A stretch of 6,132 bases of DNA from contig JAGCAL010000019.1 of assembly GCA_017652715.1 (NCBI GenBank), positions 1 through 6,132 on the forward strand, given 5' to 3'. The position numbers and the translations under genes were made by a program. Shown here in pieces: positions 1 through 4,675 of this stretch. Numbering within the stretch: position 1 is the stretch's first letter; each line of letters begins with the position of its first letter. Source of the DNA: Candidatus Saccharimonadota bacterium. Lineage in GTDB: Bacteria; Patescibacteriota; Saccharimonadia; Saccharimonadales; Saccharimonadaceae. The notes under the pieces are model-generated. The model saw only the letters and a program-made list of their open reading frames with translations, made no database searches and was not told the origin of the DNA.

Positions 1-1078
1 CGTCGACTGGCTTCAGAATAAAGAAGTCATCGTTGAAAAGCCAAAAGTCTTCCGTGATGTCATCATTCTTGCATACCTCCACCATCATATTGCGTACGTT
101 CTCCCACTTTCTAGGGGCATTCTGAACGCATTTCACATAATGGTCTGGTTTCATGTCGACAGGGCATCCGCCATAAAACCACACATCTCTATACTTCCAA
201 TTCTCAGCCAGCGACCGAAGGGAATAGCGTAGTTCCTCATTATGGGGGCACTCTTTCACGAAATAAACCACATCATACTTACCACAATGTCGTTGTTTGA
301 ATCCGAACCGTGCGAATGTGGGGGATTTATAATGGCGTCGACACTGGTTTACAATCCATTCGGCACCATCTATCCAATCTCTCCCACCATCCTTAGCCAG
401 CTTCGCTAAACGCCCCCTCAACATGGCGTCTAACGCTTCCAGCTTCTCACGGTTCAACCCTCCACGACATAATGACTGTTTGTCATCCAAATAATGGTCG
501 TACAAGCGTACTGCAGACTGTCTAAGCCCATGGTTCGCAATAAATGCCTCTACATTGAACATCTCGTCCTCACCGAACTGTAAGCCCTTTATGAAGCGAA
601 TTTTATGTTTGCGAAGAAAGTCGAGCTTGTAGAGTTTATTCGTTGTGAACTCCCAGTAATCAACCGCCTTCGGTAAATCATAATCACCCCGTTCAGACTG
701 AGGGTGTGGCGCTCTTGTGCCGTTTCCCATCTTATACTGTCCGAACTGAATGATATTGTACTTACCGTCTGCCGTCATCTTCGCCATAGTTTCGAGTGCA
801 TCTGGCTCATAAGCGTCGTCGGCATCTAAGAATGTGACATAATCGCCACTCGCCTTGTCCATGCCATAATTGCGAGCTTCTGACACACCTTTGTGCTTAG
901 TACGGTATAATATAAACCCTAGCTTCTCATACTTCTTGCAAATCTTCTCGCTACCGTCATCCGAGCCATCGTCCACAATAATCACCTCAGCCGTTTTGTC
1001 GGTCTGATTGTAAACGCTCTCAAGGCATCGCTCTAGGAATGGTTTTTTGTTATAAACTGGAACAATCACACTAATCAT
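1..1078 (-). CDS. Glycosyltransferase family 2 with Stealth-like C-terminal region (partial)
   Basis: Partial protein: 359 codons are visible and the C-terminus lies beyond the left edge. The N-terminus is a typical GT-A fold family 2 glycosyltransferase: MISVIVPVYN at 1-10, IIVDDGSDDGS at 33-43, a GVSEARNYG-type segment at 64-72, and the metal and nucleotide-sugar binding DADD at 85-88. GEDEMFN at 169-175 resembles the ED catalytic-base motif of this fold. After a linker (about 230-265), residues 268-359 read YDVVYF, then NEELRYSLRSL, then FWLFNDDFFILKPVD. This resembles the CR1/CR2 regions of Stealth-type sugar-phosphate transferases. The protein probably transfers sugars to a cell-surface, virion or nucleic-acid acceptor; the acceptor is unknown. 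An in-frame TAG lies two codons before the ATG, which fixes the start, and GAGGT precedes it. It is the last visible gene of the leftward operon. The GT2 call is firm; the Stealth relation is from motif memory. Confidence 0.88.
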   Translation of the reverse strand, partial: MISVIVPVYNKKPFLERCLESVYNQTDKTAEVIIVDDGSDDGSEKICKKYEKLGFILYRTKHKGVSEARNYGMDKASGDYVTFLDADDAYEPDALETMAKMTADGKYNIIQFGQYKMGNGTRAPHPQSERGDYDLPKAVDYWEFTTNKLYKLDFLRKHKIRFIKGLQFGEDEMFNVEAFIANHGLRQSAVRLYDHYLDDKQSLCRGGLNREKLEALDAMLRGRLAKLAKDGGRDWIDGAEWIVNQCRRHYKSPTFARFGFKQRHCGKYDVVYFVKECPHNEELRYSLRSLAENWKYRDVWFYGGCPVDMKPDHYVKCVQNAPRKWENVRNMMVEVCKNDDITEDFWLFNDDFFILKPVD

Positions 1079-1113
1079 TTTCTACCTCACTCTCAATATA
1101 CACGTCCATAGGG

Positions 1114-1260
1114 TCATTCTTCACCTCCTTCTGGTCCATCCAAATCAAATAATTCTTGTATAAGGCTTCCTGCCCTTGATGGTTGTTCGTCCCATATAGA
1201 ATATATTTGGCACTCTGCAATTATCGTAAGTAGTCTAACTATTTTTTCTTGGTTACTCAT
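1114..1260 (-). CDS. Small hypothetical protein, 48 aa
   Basis: I do not recognise this protein. It begins MSNQEKIVRLLTIIAE, a likely amphipathic helix, and ends in an acidic, glycine-containing tail (DLDGPEGGEE). Its ATG overlaps the TGA of the upstream 154-aa gene as ATGA, and GGAGG sits 6 nt before the start, so translational coupling is likely. Its own last codons are the same 15-nt string, GGAGGTGAAGAATGA, that forms its start signal. It has no signal peptide or clear membrane segment. It is probably a small accessory protein of the element. Confidence 0.7.
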   Translation of the reverse strand: MSNQEKIVRLLTIIAECQIYSIWDEQPSRAGSLIQELFDLDGPEGGEE

Positions 1261-1721
1261 TCTTCACCTCCGAAAAGTAAATCTAGGTCGCCTACAATAT
1301 CTTCTGAGTAAGTGTCATCATCAACCTTGTAAAATATTGAGCCAAATCTTTTATCTGTTTCATAAGTTTTACCTATGAACCTATATCCTTTATCTTTCAA
1401 CCGTTTCCAAGCCTTGAGCTTCTCTACTGCTTTCTCGGCTTCTTCTTTGGTTTCAAAATAGTTGCCGAGCTCTTTTCGTGCCATATCTTCTTCATCATTA
1501 GCATCATTCATAGCTTTAATTCTTCCGCCATAGTCCATGAACCAATACTCTTTCAGTTTTTCCGGAACATCCTCCCACTCCTCGGCAAGTTCGGCGAGAG
1601 AATTGTATTCGTAATCATAGGATTCTATCCCGTTTTTTCTTATACGGATTTTGCCATAGAGATTTTCGAATATCTCACAAGTCTCTATTATCTCTCCCGT
1701 CTTTTTATTTCGTAGTTTCAT
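1257..1721 (-). CDS. Hypothetical phage-type protein with TKEEAE motif, 154 aa
   Basis: Hydrophilic, charged protein of a kind common in phage accessory gene clusters; no enzyme motif is visible. It starts MKLRNKKTGEIIE, a short beta-like segment. An acidic stretch with SLAELAEEWEDVPE follows at 41-54. A predicted helical segment at 86-110 contains GNYFETKEEAEKAVEK. Similar 'G-x-[FY]-x-TKEEAE-x-A-x-EK' segments recur in phage hypothetical proteins, and one occurs in the 57-aa gene at 2319-2492 of this window. The ATG overlaps the stop of the 47-aa gene (AAAATGA) and has AAGGAG 4 nt upstream. The final codons provide the ribosome binding site and ATGA overlap for the 48-aa gene. Function unknown. 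Confidence 0.85.
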   Translation of the reverse strand: MKLRNKKTGEIIETCEIFENLYGKIRIRKNGIESYDYEYNSLAELAEEWEDVPEKLKEYWFMDYGGRIKAMNDANDEEDMARKELGNYFETKEEAEKAVEKLKAWKRLKDKGYRFIGKTYETDKRFGSIFYKVDDDTYSEDIVGDLDLLFGGEE

Positions 1722-1861
1722 TTTGCTCCTTTCTTATCATTTCGCTTAGTGTTATCTTCGCAACTCGTTACTTCATGCTCGCAGTACCATTTAGCGGCGT
1801 TGTTTAGCTCGATTGCTTCTTCCACTGTTAAATCTTTGACCTTTTCTTTGAAATCACTCAT
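1718..1861 (-). CDS. Small hypothetical protein, 47 aa
   Basis: Not recognised. It begins MSDFKEKVKDLTVEEAIEL and ends in a lysine-rich tail (NDKKGAK). The middle contains NNAAKWYCEHEVTSCED with two cysteines 8 residues apart, too little to claim metal binding. The ATG lies inside the last codons of the KGG gene (8-nt overlap) behind AAGGGG, and its TGA overlaps the ATG of the 154-aa gene. The short overlaps on both sides in a gene-dense operon are the main support for it being translated. Confidence 0.65.
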   Translation of the reverse strand: MSDFKEKVKDLTVEEAIELNNAAKWYCEHEVTSCEDNTKRNDKKGAK

Positions 1862-2090
1862 TCGTACCCCTTCTTTGGTTTTTGCCTTCGCCGTTGCGTA
1901 CGCCTAGGCGACTAGATTTTCTTCCACCCATTGCACCAGCTATTCTAGCGAGCTCTGGGTTAGATGCAAAGCCTTTTCCCACACCAGTAACACTTCCGCC
2001 CTTTTTGCCAATTTCAGCGTAGAACCCGTCACCATATTTTAATTTATTAGTTGCAGCGGCTTTCATCCCACCTGCTTTAGTTCCACTCAT
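1854..2090 (-). CDS. KGG-type glycine-rich small protein, 78 aa
   Basis: Small, basic, glycine-rich protein resembling the KGG-repeat (stress-induced, GsiB/YmdF-like) family, which also occurs in phages. Two related segments are visible: AEIGKKGGSV at 25-34 and ARIAGAMGGRKS at 48-59. They are joined by GVGKGFASNPEL, a pattern I associate with phage-encoded members. No catalytic residues are expected in this family, whose members are hydrophilic and probably nucleic-acid or stress related; the precise role is not established. Its ATG overlaps the TGA of the 81-aa gene (ATGA) and follows a strong GAGGAGG site about 7 nt upstream. The tail (NGEGKNQRRGTNE) is basic and low in complexity. Confidence 0.8.
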   Translation of the reverse strand: MSGTKAGGMKAAATNKLKYGDGFYAEIGKKGGSVTGVGKGFASNPELARIAGAMGGRKSSRLGVRNGEGKNQRRGTNE

Positions 2091-2332
2091 TTTTCTACCT
2101 CCTCATTTAATAATTGGTATTCAGGTTCCGAACCCTTGTCTTCTTCTACTGGTTCGATACCATGCAATATTTGATACGCATCATAATCTTTATCCATGGC
2201 TTTCTTTAGCTTGTTATAATCCTTACGAGCTAAATCACGCACCCAAGTCATGATGCTGTCGAACTGTGCGTCAAGCGAATCTTCTTCAAAAGAGATTGCC
2301 GCTTGTGTTCGCCTTTTCTTAAAAAATTTCAT
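2087..2332 (-). CDS. Hypothetical protein, 81 aa
   Basis: Not recognised. It has a basic N-terminus (MKFFKKRRTQ), a central predicted helical part with FDSIMTWVRDLARKDYNKLKKAMDK around 24-48, and an acidic C-terminus ending EEVEK. The charge asymmetry and small size are typical of phage accessory proteins. AAGGAGG lies 9 nt before the ATG. The start overlaps the end of the 57-aa gene by 14 nt, and the stop overlaps the start of the KGG gene (ATGA), so it belongs to the same coupled series. Confidence 0.75.
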   Translation of the reverse strand: MKFFKKRRTQAAISFEEDSLDAQFDSIMTWVRDLARKDYNKLKKAMDKDYDAYQILHGIEPVEEDKGSEPEYQLLNEEVEK

Positions 2333-2492
2333 CTACTGATACCTCCTTATCTTTTTCGATTGCCTGCTCGGCTTCTTCTTTCGTGTGGAACTCGCCGAGC
2401 ACCTTCCACACACCAGGGCTTTTTAGCCTTTCGGCAAGCCACTTCCCTGCATATTCCACTATTCTGTAGTAATCATCATTCCGCACCTCCAT
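2319..2492 (-). CDS. Small protein with TKEEAE motif, 57 aa
   Basis: Small ORF starting MEVRNDDYYRIVEYAGKW. The segment LGEFHTKEEAEQAIEK at 32-47 matches the LGNYFETKEEAEKAVEK segment of the 154-aa protein with one residue fewer. This suggests a small recurring phage module. AAGGA lies 6 nt before the ATG and straddles the TAA of the upstream 76-aa gene; the two are in the same frame, separated by a stop and one codon. The 3' end overlaps the 81-aa gene by 14 nt. Function unknown. The shared motif with a neighbouring gene argues that it is real. Confidence 0.7.
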   Translation of the reverse strand: MEVRNDDYYRIVEYAGKWLAERLKSPGVWKVLGEFHTKEEAEQAIEKDKEVSVDEIF

Positions 2493-2495
2493 TTT

Positions 2496-2726
2496 TTATC
2501 CTTCGTAATCTTTCCATATCGGACTATCAAACAATCTTTCACGGGTCAATCGCCTCTCGATTTTCAAATCACGAATCCTGCTTAATTCGTCCGACATTTG
2601 TTTACGGTTTACATGGTTTTTCAAATAATCACCAAGCGCCGTCTCTTCATCCAATCGAATCTGCCAGCGTGCCATGTTAAGCCACGCTCCGATTTGATTC
2701 ATGGTGGCACCGTCTTGCCATCCCAT
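2496..2726 (-). CDS. Hypothetical protein, 76 aa
   Basis: Not recognised. It is tryptophan-containing, with a basic C-terminal half: MGWQDGATMNQIGAWLN at the start, then a predicted helix around residues 47-64 rich in arginine (ELSRIRDLKIERRLTRERL), and the end SPIWKDYEG. AAGGA lies 7 nt before the ATG, supporting this start over the internal Met9. The first 50 nt overlap the end of the 117-aa gene. The basic helices could bind nucleic acid, but that is inference. Confidence 0.65.
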   Translation of the reverse strand: MGWQDGATMNQIGAWLNMARWQIRLDEETALGDYLKNHVNRKQMSDELSRIRDLKIERRLTRERLFDSPIWKDYEG

Positions 2727-3030
2727 TGTTATTCCTTTCTATTATTGGTTTATTATCTAAATTCGGCGCTTTCACGCCTGCCATGTGTGTTATATCCCAG
2801 CGGAACGCCAGTCTATAACAATGGTTGAATGTTATTCTTTTCTCATAAAAGAGAAGATGGCGGAATTGTTGCCATCCTCCCGTATATGAGCCTAGCGGTG
2901 CGTACCAGCGGTGGAACACCGTCCAACCGTGCTTGTCATCCTTTATATAGATGCTTTTCTTGTCATAAAACACGATTATGAGGTCATCCACTCGCTTAAT
3001 CGTCACCGCTTCCGCCCTAAATCTTCCCAC
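2677..3030 (-). CDS. Hypothetical aromatic-rich protein, 117 aa, GTG start
   Basis: Not recognised. It starts with GTG, 2 nt after the TAG of the annealing gene, and AGGAG lies 7 nt upstream, inside the end of that gene. Residues 8-80 look like a compact beta-rich domain: alternating hydrophobic strands DDLIIVFYDKKSIYIKDD, then GWTVFHRWYAPLGSYTGGW, then RITFNHCYRLAFRWDIT. The last third is polar and asparagine-rich, and its final 17 residues overlap the 76-aa gene. It directly follows the annealing protein, so a role in recombination or early phage functions is possible but not shown. Confidence 0.6.
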   Translation of the reverse strand: MGRFRAEAVTIKRVDDLIIVFYDKKSIYIKDDKHGWTVFHRWYAPLGSYTGGWQQFRHLLFYEKRITFNHCYRLAFRWDITHMAGVKAPNLDNKPIIERNNNGMARRCHHESNRSVA

Positions 3031-3032
3031 TT

Positions 3033-3740
3033 CTACGCTCCTGATTCTGCTGGCATAATATCAGCTTCACTAGCGAAACCAGCTTTCATTTCGTCCTTCT
3101 TTTTCACTACATCCGCATGTACCATGATGTCATGTGGAAAACTCTTATATATCTCTTTAAGTTCTGCCATGTCTTTGGCGAGTCCAAGCTTGTCTACAGC
3201 ATATGACACATCACGGACACTCGGTCCTTTTTGCGTGACCACTGGCTGTGGCTCTTCTTTTGACTTCTGAGCTACTTCCGTGGCTTCCATCTCTTCATAA
3301 GGCGTTGTCTCATAACCAGCGACCTTGAGAAGCCATCCGAGCGACATTCTGAGCGCCTTGCCCACTGCCCTTGTCTGCGCCATGCTCATAACGGCATATT
3401 CGGCAAATCCTTTCTTGCCTGGTTCACGGTTTGAGCATAATGCCATCCCGTAACCCACGGTTTTGCCTTCTTTATCACGCAAACTGACTTCAGCTCGGTA
3501 CTTATATTCGCCAGGCGCACTTTGTAGCTGTTCGACCTTCTCCACAAAAGGCGTGATGCCTACCAGCGCTCCTGCGATTTGCCAACCTTCCACATTGATA
3601 TAATTTTTACCCTGAATTGGCGTATATAGCTTTTTGTCCATAATCAAAGTTTTCAAGCTATTAGCGAATTTCATGATGTCGTTAGGGTTACTCAAACTGA
3701 CTTCATCTGTTTGTCTAGCTATTGCAATGTTTTTACCCAT
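3033..3740 (-). CDS. Putative phage single-strand annealing protein (Rad52/Erf-like), 235 aa
   Basis: Probable phage recombination protein that would anneal complementary single strands. The core at about 20-150 contains NVEGWQIAGALVGITPFVEKVE at 49-70, a beta-rich middle (YKYRAEVSLRDKEGKTVGYGMALCS), and YAVMSMAQTRAVGKALR at 115-131, followed by LGWLLKVAGYETTPYEEM. This order (VEGWQ, then SMAQTRA-x-x-KALR, then AGYE-x-TP-x-EEM) is one I associate with phage annealing proteins of the Rad52/Sak3/Erf grouping. A polar linker (152-175) precedes a helical C-terminal part and an acidic tail (EADIMPAESGA). AGGAGG 6 nt before the ATG makes the start firm. It is the largest gene in the first part of the operon. 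No exonuclease or SSB gene is in view. The coding call is certain; the annealing role is moderate. Confidence 0.6.
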   Translation of the reverse strand: MGKNIAIARQTDEVSLSNPNDIMKFANSLKTLIMDKKLYTPIQGKNYINVEGWQIAGALVGITPFVEKVEQLQSAPGEYKYRAEVSLRDKEGKTVGYGMALCSNREPGKKGFAEYAVMSMAQTRAVGKALRMSLGWLLKVAGYETTPYEEMEATEVAQKSKEEPQPVVTQKGPSVRDVSYAVDKLGLAKDMAELKEIYKSFPHDIMVHADVVKKKDEMKAGFASEADIMPAESGA

Positions 3741-3748
3741 ATATCCTC

Positions 3749-3853
3749 CTAAAACGGCATTGACCTGCCAAAGCTTAATAGTTTGCCACTACTGAGCCGA
3801 GCGAACTCCAGCTCAGTGTCTTTGCTCTCGATATATTCAACTTTAATTTTCAT
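3749..3853 (-). CDS. Very small protein, 34 aa
   Basis: Short ORF beginning MKIKVEYIESKDTELEFARL and ending in LSFGRSMPF. The ATG overlaps the end of the 52-aa membrane peptide by 11 nt, with GGGAG 6 nt upstream. The stop is 8 nt before the start of the annealing gene and contributes TAG to its AGGAGG site. Position, spacing and ribosome binding site are good, but there is no recognised family. It may mainly couple translation into the annealing gene. Confidence 0.55.
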   Translation of the reverse strand: MKIKVEYIESKDTELEFARLSSGKLLSFGRSMPF

Positions 3854-4001
3854 ATTCAACTCCCATCCTTTTCTTTGCGTAGAATACTGCGCAAACTATC
3901 ACTGCCACCATTATTTGAAATGGAAACAGCTCCGCCGTTGGTTCGGCGAAAAATATTATTGCGGCGACCACACACGCAATACACATAATTAGTTTTTTCA
4001 T
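3843..4001 (-). CDS. Small two-helix membrane protein, 52 aa
   Basis: First gene of the leftward operon. It has two hydrophobic segments, KLIMCIACVVAAIIFF (3-18) and FQIMVAVIVCAVFYA (28-42), joined by a short acidic turn (AEPTAELFP). The second is followed by KKR, so an in-membrane hairpin with a cytoplasmic tail is likely. A signal peptide followed by one helix is an alternative. GGAG lies 7 nt before the ATG (AGGAGTCTAATATG). No family is recognised. Small size and two helices recall holins and exclusion proteins, but its place before the annealing gene does not favour lysis. Confidence 0.65.
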   Translation of the reverse strand: MKKLIMCIACVVAAIIFFAEPTAELFPFQIMVAVIVCAVFYAKKRMGVEYEN

Positions 4002-4019
4002 ATTAGACTCCTTTTCTGC

Positions 4020-4050
4020 TCGACAGCCCCCGTAGTTTGCATGCCGTCGA
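4020..4050 (-). promoter_or_regulatory. Leader hairpin upstream of the leftward operon
   Basis: On the minus strand TCGACGGC (4050-4043) pairs with GCTGTCGA (4027-4020): eight pairs including one G-U, with a 15-nt loop. It lies just upstream of the Shine-Dalgarno site of the first gene. No U-run follows, so it is not a terminator. It could stabilise the message or tune access to the ribosome site. Confidence 0.4.
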
Positions 4051-4145
4051 ACAAGTTATATTTGATATTCGGTCATCAGCCCCACGCTAGGTGAATCCGC
4101 CAAATGCAACTTAAAAAGTTTCAGTATGAAGTTAAAAGGTCATAC

Positions 4146-4175
4146 ATTATAAAGACATTCATCTATATATGAAAA
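4146..4175 (-). promoter_or_regulatory. Candidate leftward promoter of the small-gene operon
   Basis: The minus strand carries a perfect TATAAT (4151-4146), with a weak TTTTCA at -35 (4175-4170) 18 nt away. Transcription would start near 4139, giving a leader of about 140 nt before the first ATG at 4001. The palindrome at 4108-4120 would be within the leader. Confidence 0.4.
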
Positions 4176-4326
4176 GCTTTTGCCAATGAAAAGTGCAATA
4201 TTGGTTTAGCATGGGTGGCATCACAATATCGTTTTTGGCACAATATAAGCGAGGATGCACCCAGCACGGGACTGACGACCACATTTCTGTGGCGATTCTT
4301 TATCCAAATTGTTAATGACCTGCCAG

Positions 4327-4356
4327 TTTCATTAGACCAATGAATGAAAACCCGAC
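4327..4356. repeat. Left arm of long inverted repeat
   Basis: It reads TTTCATTAGACCAA, then TGAA-T-GAAAACCCGAC. The same sequence occurs inverted at 6052-6082, with one inserted A and one C/T change (29 identical of 31 columns). The two arms bound a 1.76-kb segment with the tRNA fragment, integrase and 100-aa gene. Confidence 0.85.
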
Positions 4357-4368
4357 CTGATATCGAAA

Positions 4369-4392
4369 AACGACTCTTAGATGAGAGTCGTT
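4369..4392 (-). terminator. Leftward intrinsic terminator
   Basis: Perfect 9-bp stem AACGACTCT / AGAGTCGTT with loop TAGATG. On the minus strand the stem is followed by TTTTT (the first two Ts belong to the stem), as expected of a Rho-independent terminator. On the plus strand no T-run follows. It would stop transcripts arriving from the integrase or from the promoter at 4612-4640. Confidence 0.75.
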
Positions 4393-4453
4393 AGAATCAG
4401 ATTCATCTATACTCAATAGCGCCTGCAATCATCTATCTGCCAAGCCTATACTG

Positions 4454-4483
4454 TTGCATTTTATGAATCAGTTGTGTTATAAT
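4454..4483 (+). promoter_or_regulatory. Promoter of the truncated tRNA-Thr
   Basis: TTGCAT, an 18-nt spacer, then an extended -10 TGTTATAAT ending at 4483, 9 nt before the first tRNA base. This is a normal distance for a tRNA promoter with a very short 5' leader. It shows that the tRNA fragment comes with its own transcription start. Confidence 0.65.
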
Positions 4484-4492
4484 GAATACACT

Positions 4493-4536
4493 GCCGCGAT
4501 AGCTCAGTTGGTAGAGCGCATCCATGGTAAGGATGA
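4493..4536 (+). tRNA. tRNA-Thr(GGU), 5' part only (truncated)
   Basis: Bases 1-44 of a tRNA: acceptor 5' strand GCCGCGA (4493-4499), D-arm GCTC/GAGC with the AGTTGGTA loop, then anticodon stem CATCC/GGATG with loop ATGGTAA. Anticodon GGT at 4526-4528 reads threonine codons. The sequence leaves the tRNA pattern right after the anticodon stem: no variable loop, T-arm or matching acceptor strand (TCGCGGC) follows within the window. It is not functional by itself. The break at the anticodon arm next to an integrase gene points to an attachment junction. Confidence 0.85.
4519..4535. other. Probable integrase core attachment site (anticodon stem-loop)
   Basis: CATCC-ATGGTAA-GGATG is a 5-bp inverted repeat around 7 bases, the geometry of many tyrosine recombinase crossover sites in tRNA anticodon arms. 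tRNA identity ends immediately to its right, and the integrase gene lies 140 nt away. Whether this is attP, attL or attR cannot be decided from the window. Confidence 0.55.
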
Positions 4537-4611
4537 ACCAATCAACAGAGGTAAACGGTCTTTTTTGATTCTAACTTCCACGTCTTTTTAAGATACATTT
4601 TCGATACTTTT

Positions 4612-4640
4612 ATTATATACCATAATCACAATATAATCAA
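4612..4640 (-). promoter_or_regulatory. Strong leftward promoter downstream of the integrase
   Basis: On the minus strand TTGATT (4640-4635), a 17-nt spacer and TATAAT (4617-4612). The start would be near 4605, running leftward across the tRNA fragment in antisense toward the terminator at 4369-4392. The spacer contains ATATTGTG, the complement of the CACAATAT seen twice near 4222-4246. Confidence 0.6.
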
Positions 4641-4660
4641 CCCCAAAATTGTGAATTTTC

Positions 4661-4675
4661 TGACTTTTCCACAAC
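4661..4675. repeat. 15-bp repeat TGACTTTTCCACAAC, copy 1
   Basis: Identical to 5961-5975, 1300 bp away in direct orientation; it ends at the last base of the integrase stop codon. A 13-bp variant is at 5928-5940. It is preceded by the palindrome AAAATT-GTG-AATTTT (4645-4659). It could be an integrase arm site or a repressor or DnaA-like site. Confidence 0.7.

Larger units (their letters stand above)
4002..4492. other. Gene-free control region
   Basis: About 490 bases with no convincing gene on either strand. It separates the leftward operon from the truncated tRNA. It holds, in order, a leader hairpin, a palindrome AACTTAAAAAGTT (4108-4120), a possible leftward promoter, and two imperfect hairpins: 4212-4222 with 4254-4263 (ten pairs, one bulged G), and 4279-4283 with 4288-4292 (CCACA/TGTGG, loop TTTC). 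One arm of a long inverted repeat, a leftward terminator and the tRNA promoter follow. CACAATAT occurs at 4222-4229 and 4239-4246. No phage repressor gene is encoded here. Confidence 0.6.

Noticed and set aside
1071..1139. 22-codon minus-strand ORF overlapping the glycosyltransferase start
   Set aside because: No ribosome site before its ATG; it overlaps the end of the 48-aa gene and has no recognisable content.
2303..2680. Plus-strand open frame of 125 codons
   Set aside because: It lies opposite four minus-strand genes with good ribosome sites and has no ribosome site or family features of its own.
4632..4637. Plus-strand TATAAT as a rightward promoter
   Set aside because: No acceptable -35 at 16-18 nt and it would drive antisense of the integrase; the overlapping leftward promoter is far better.
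4493..4674. tRNA-Thr interrupted by an intron, with a 3' exon downstream
   Set aside because: The full anticodon stem is contiguous and no T-arm or acceptor 3' strand (TCGCGGC) is found to the right, so an intron does not explain the break.
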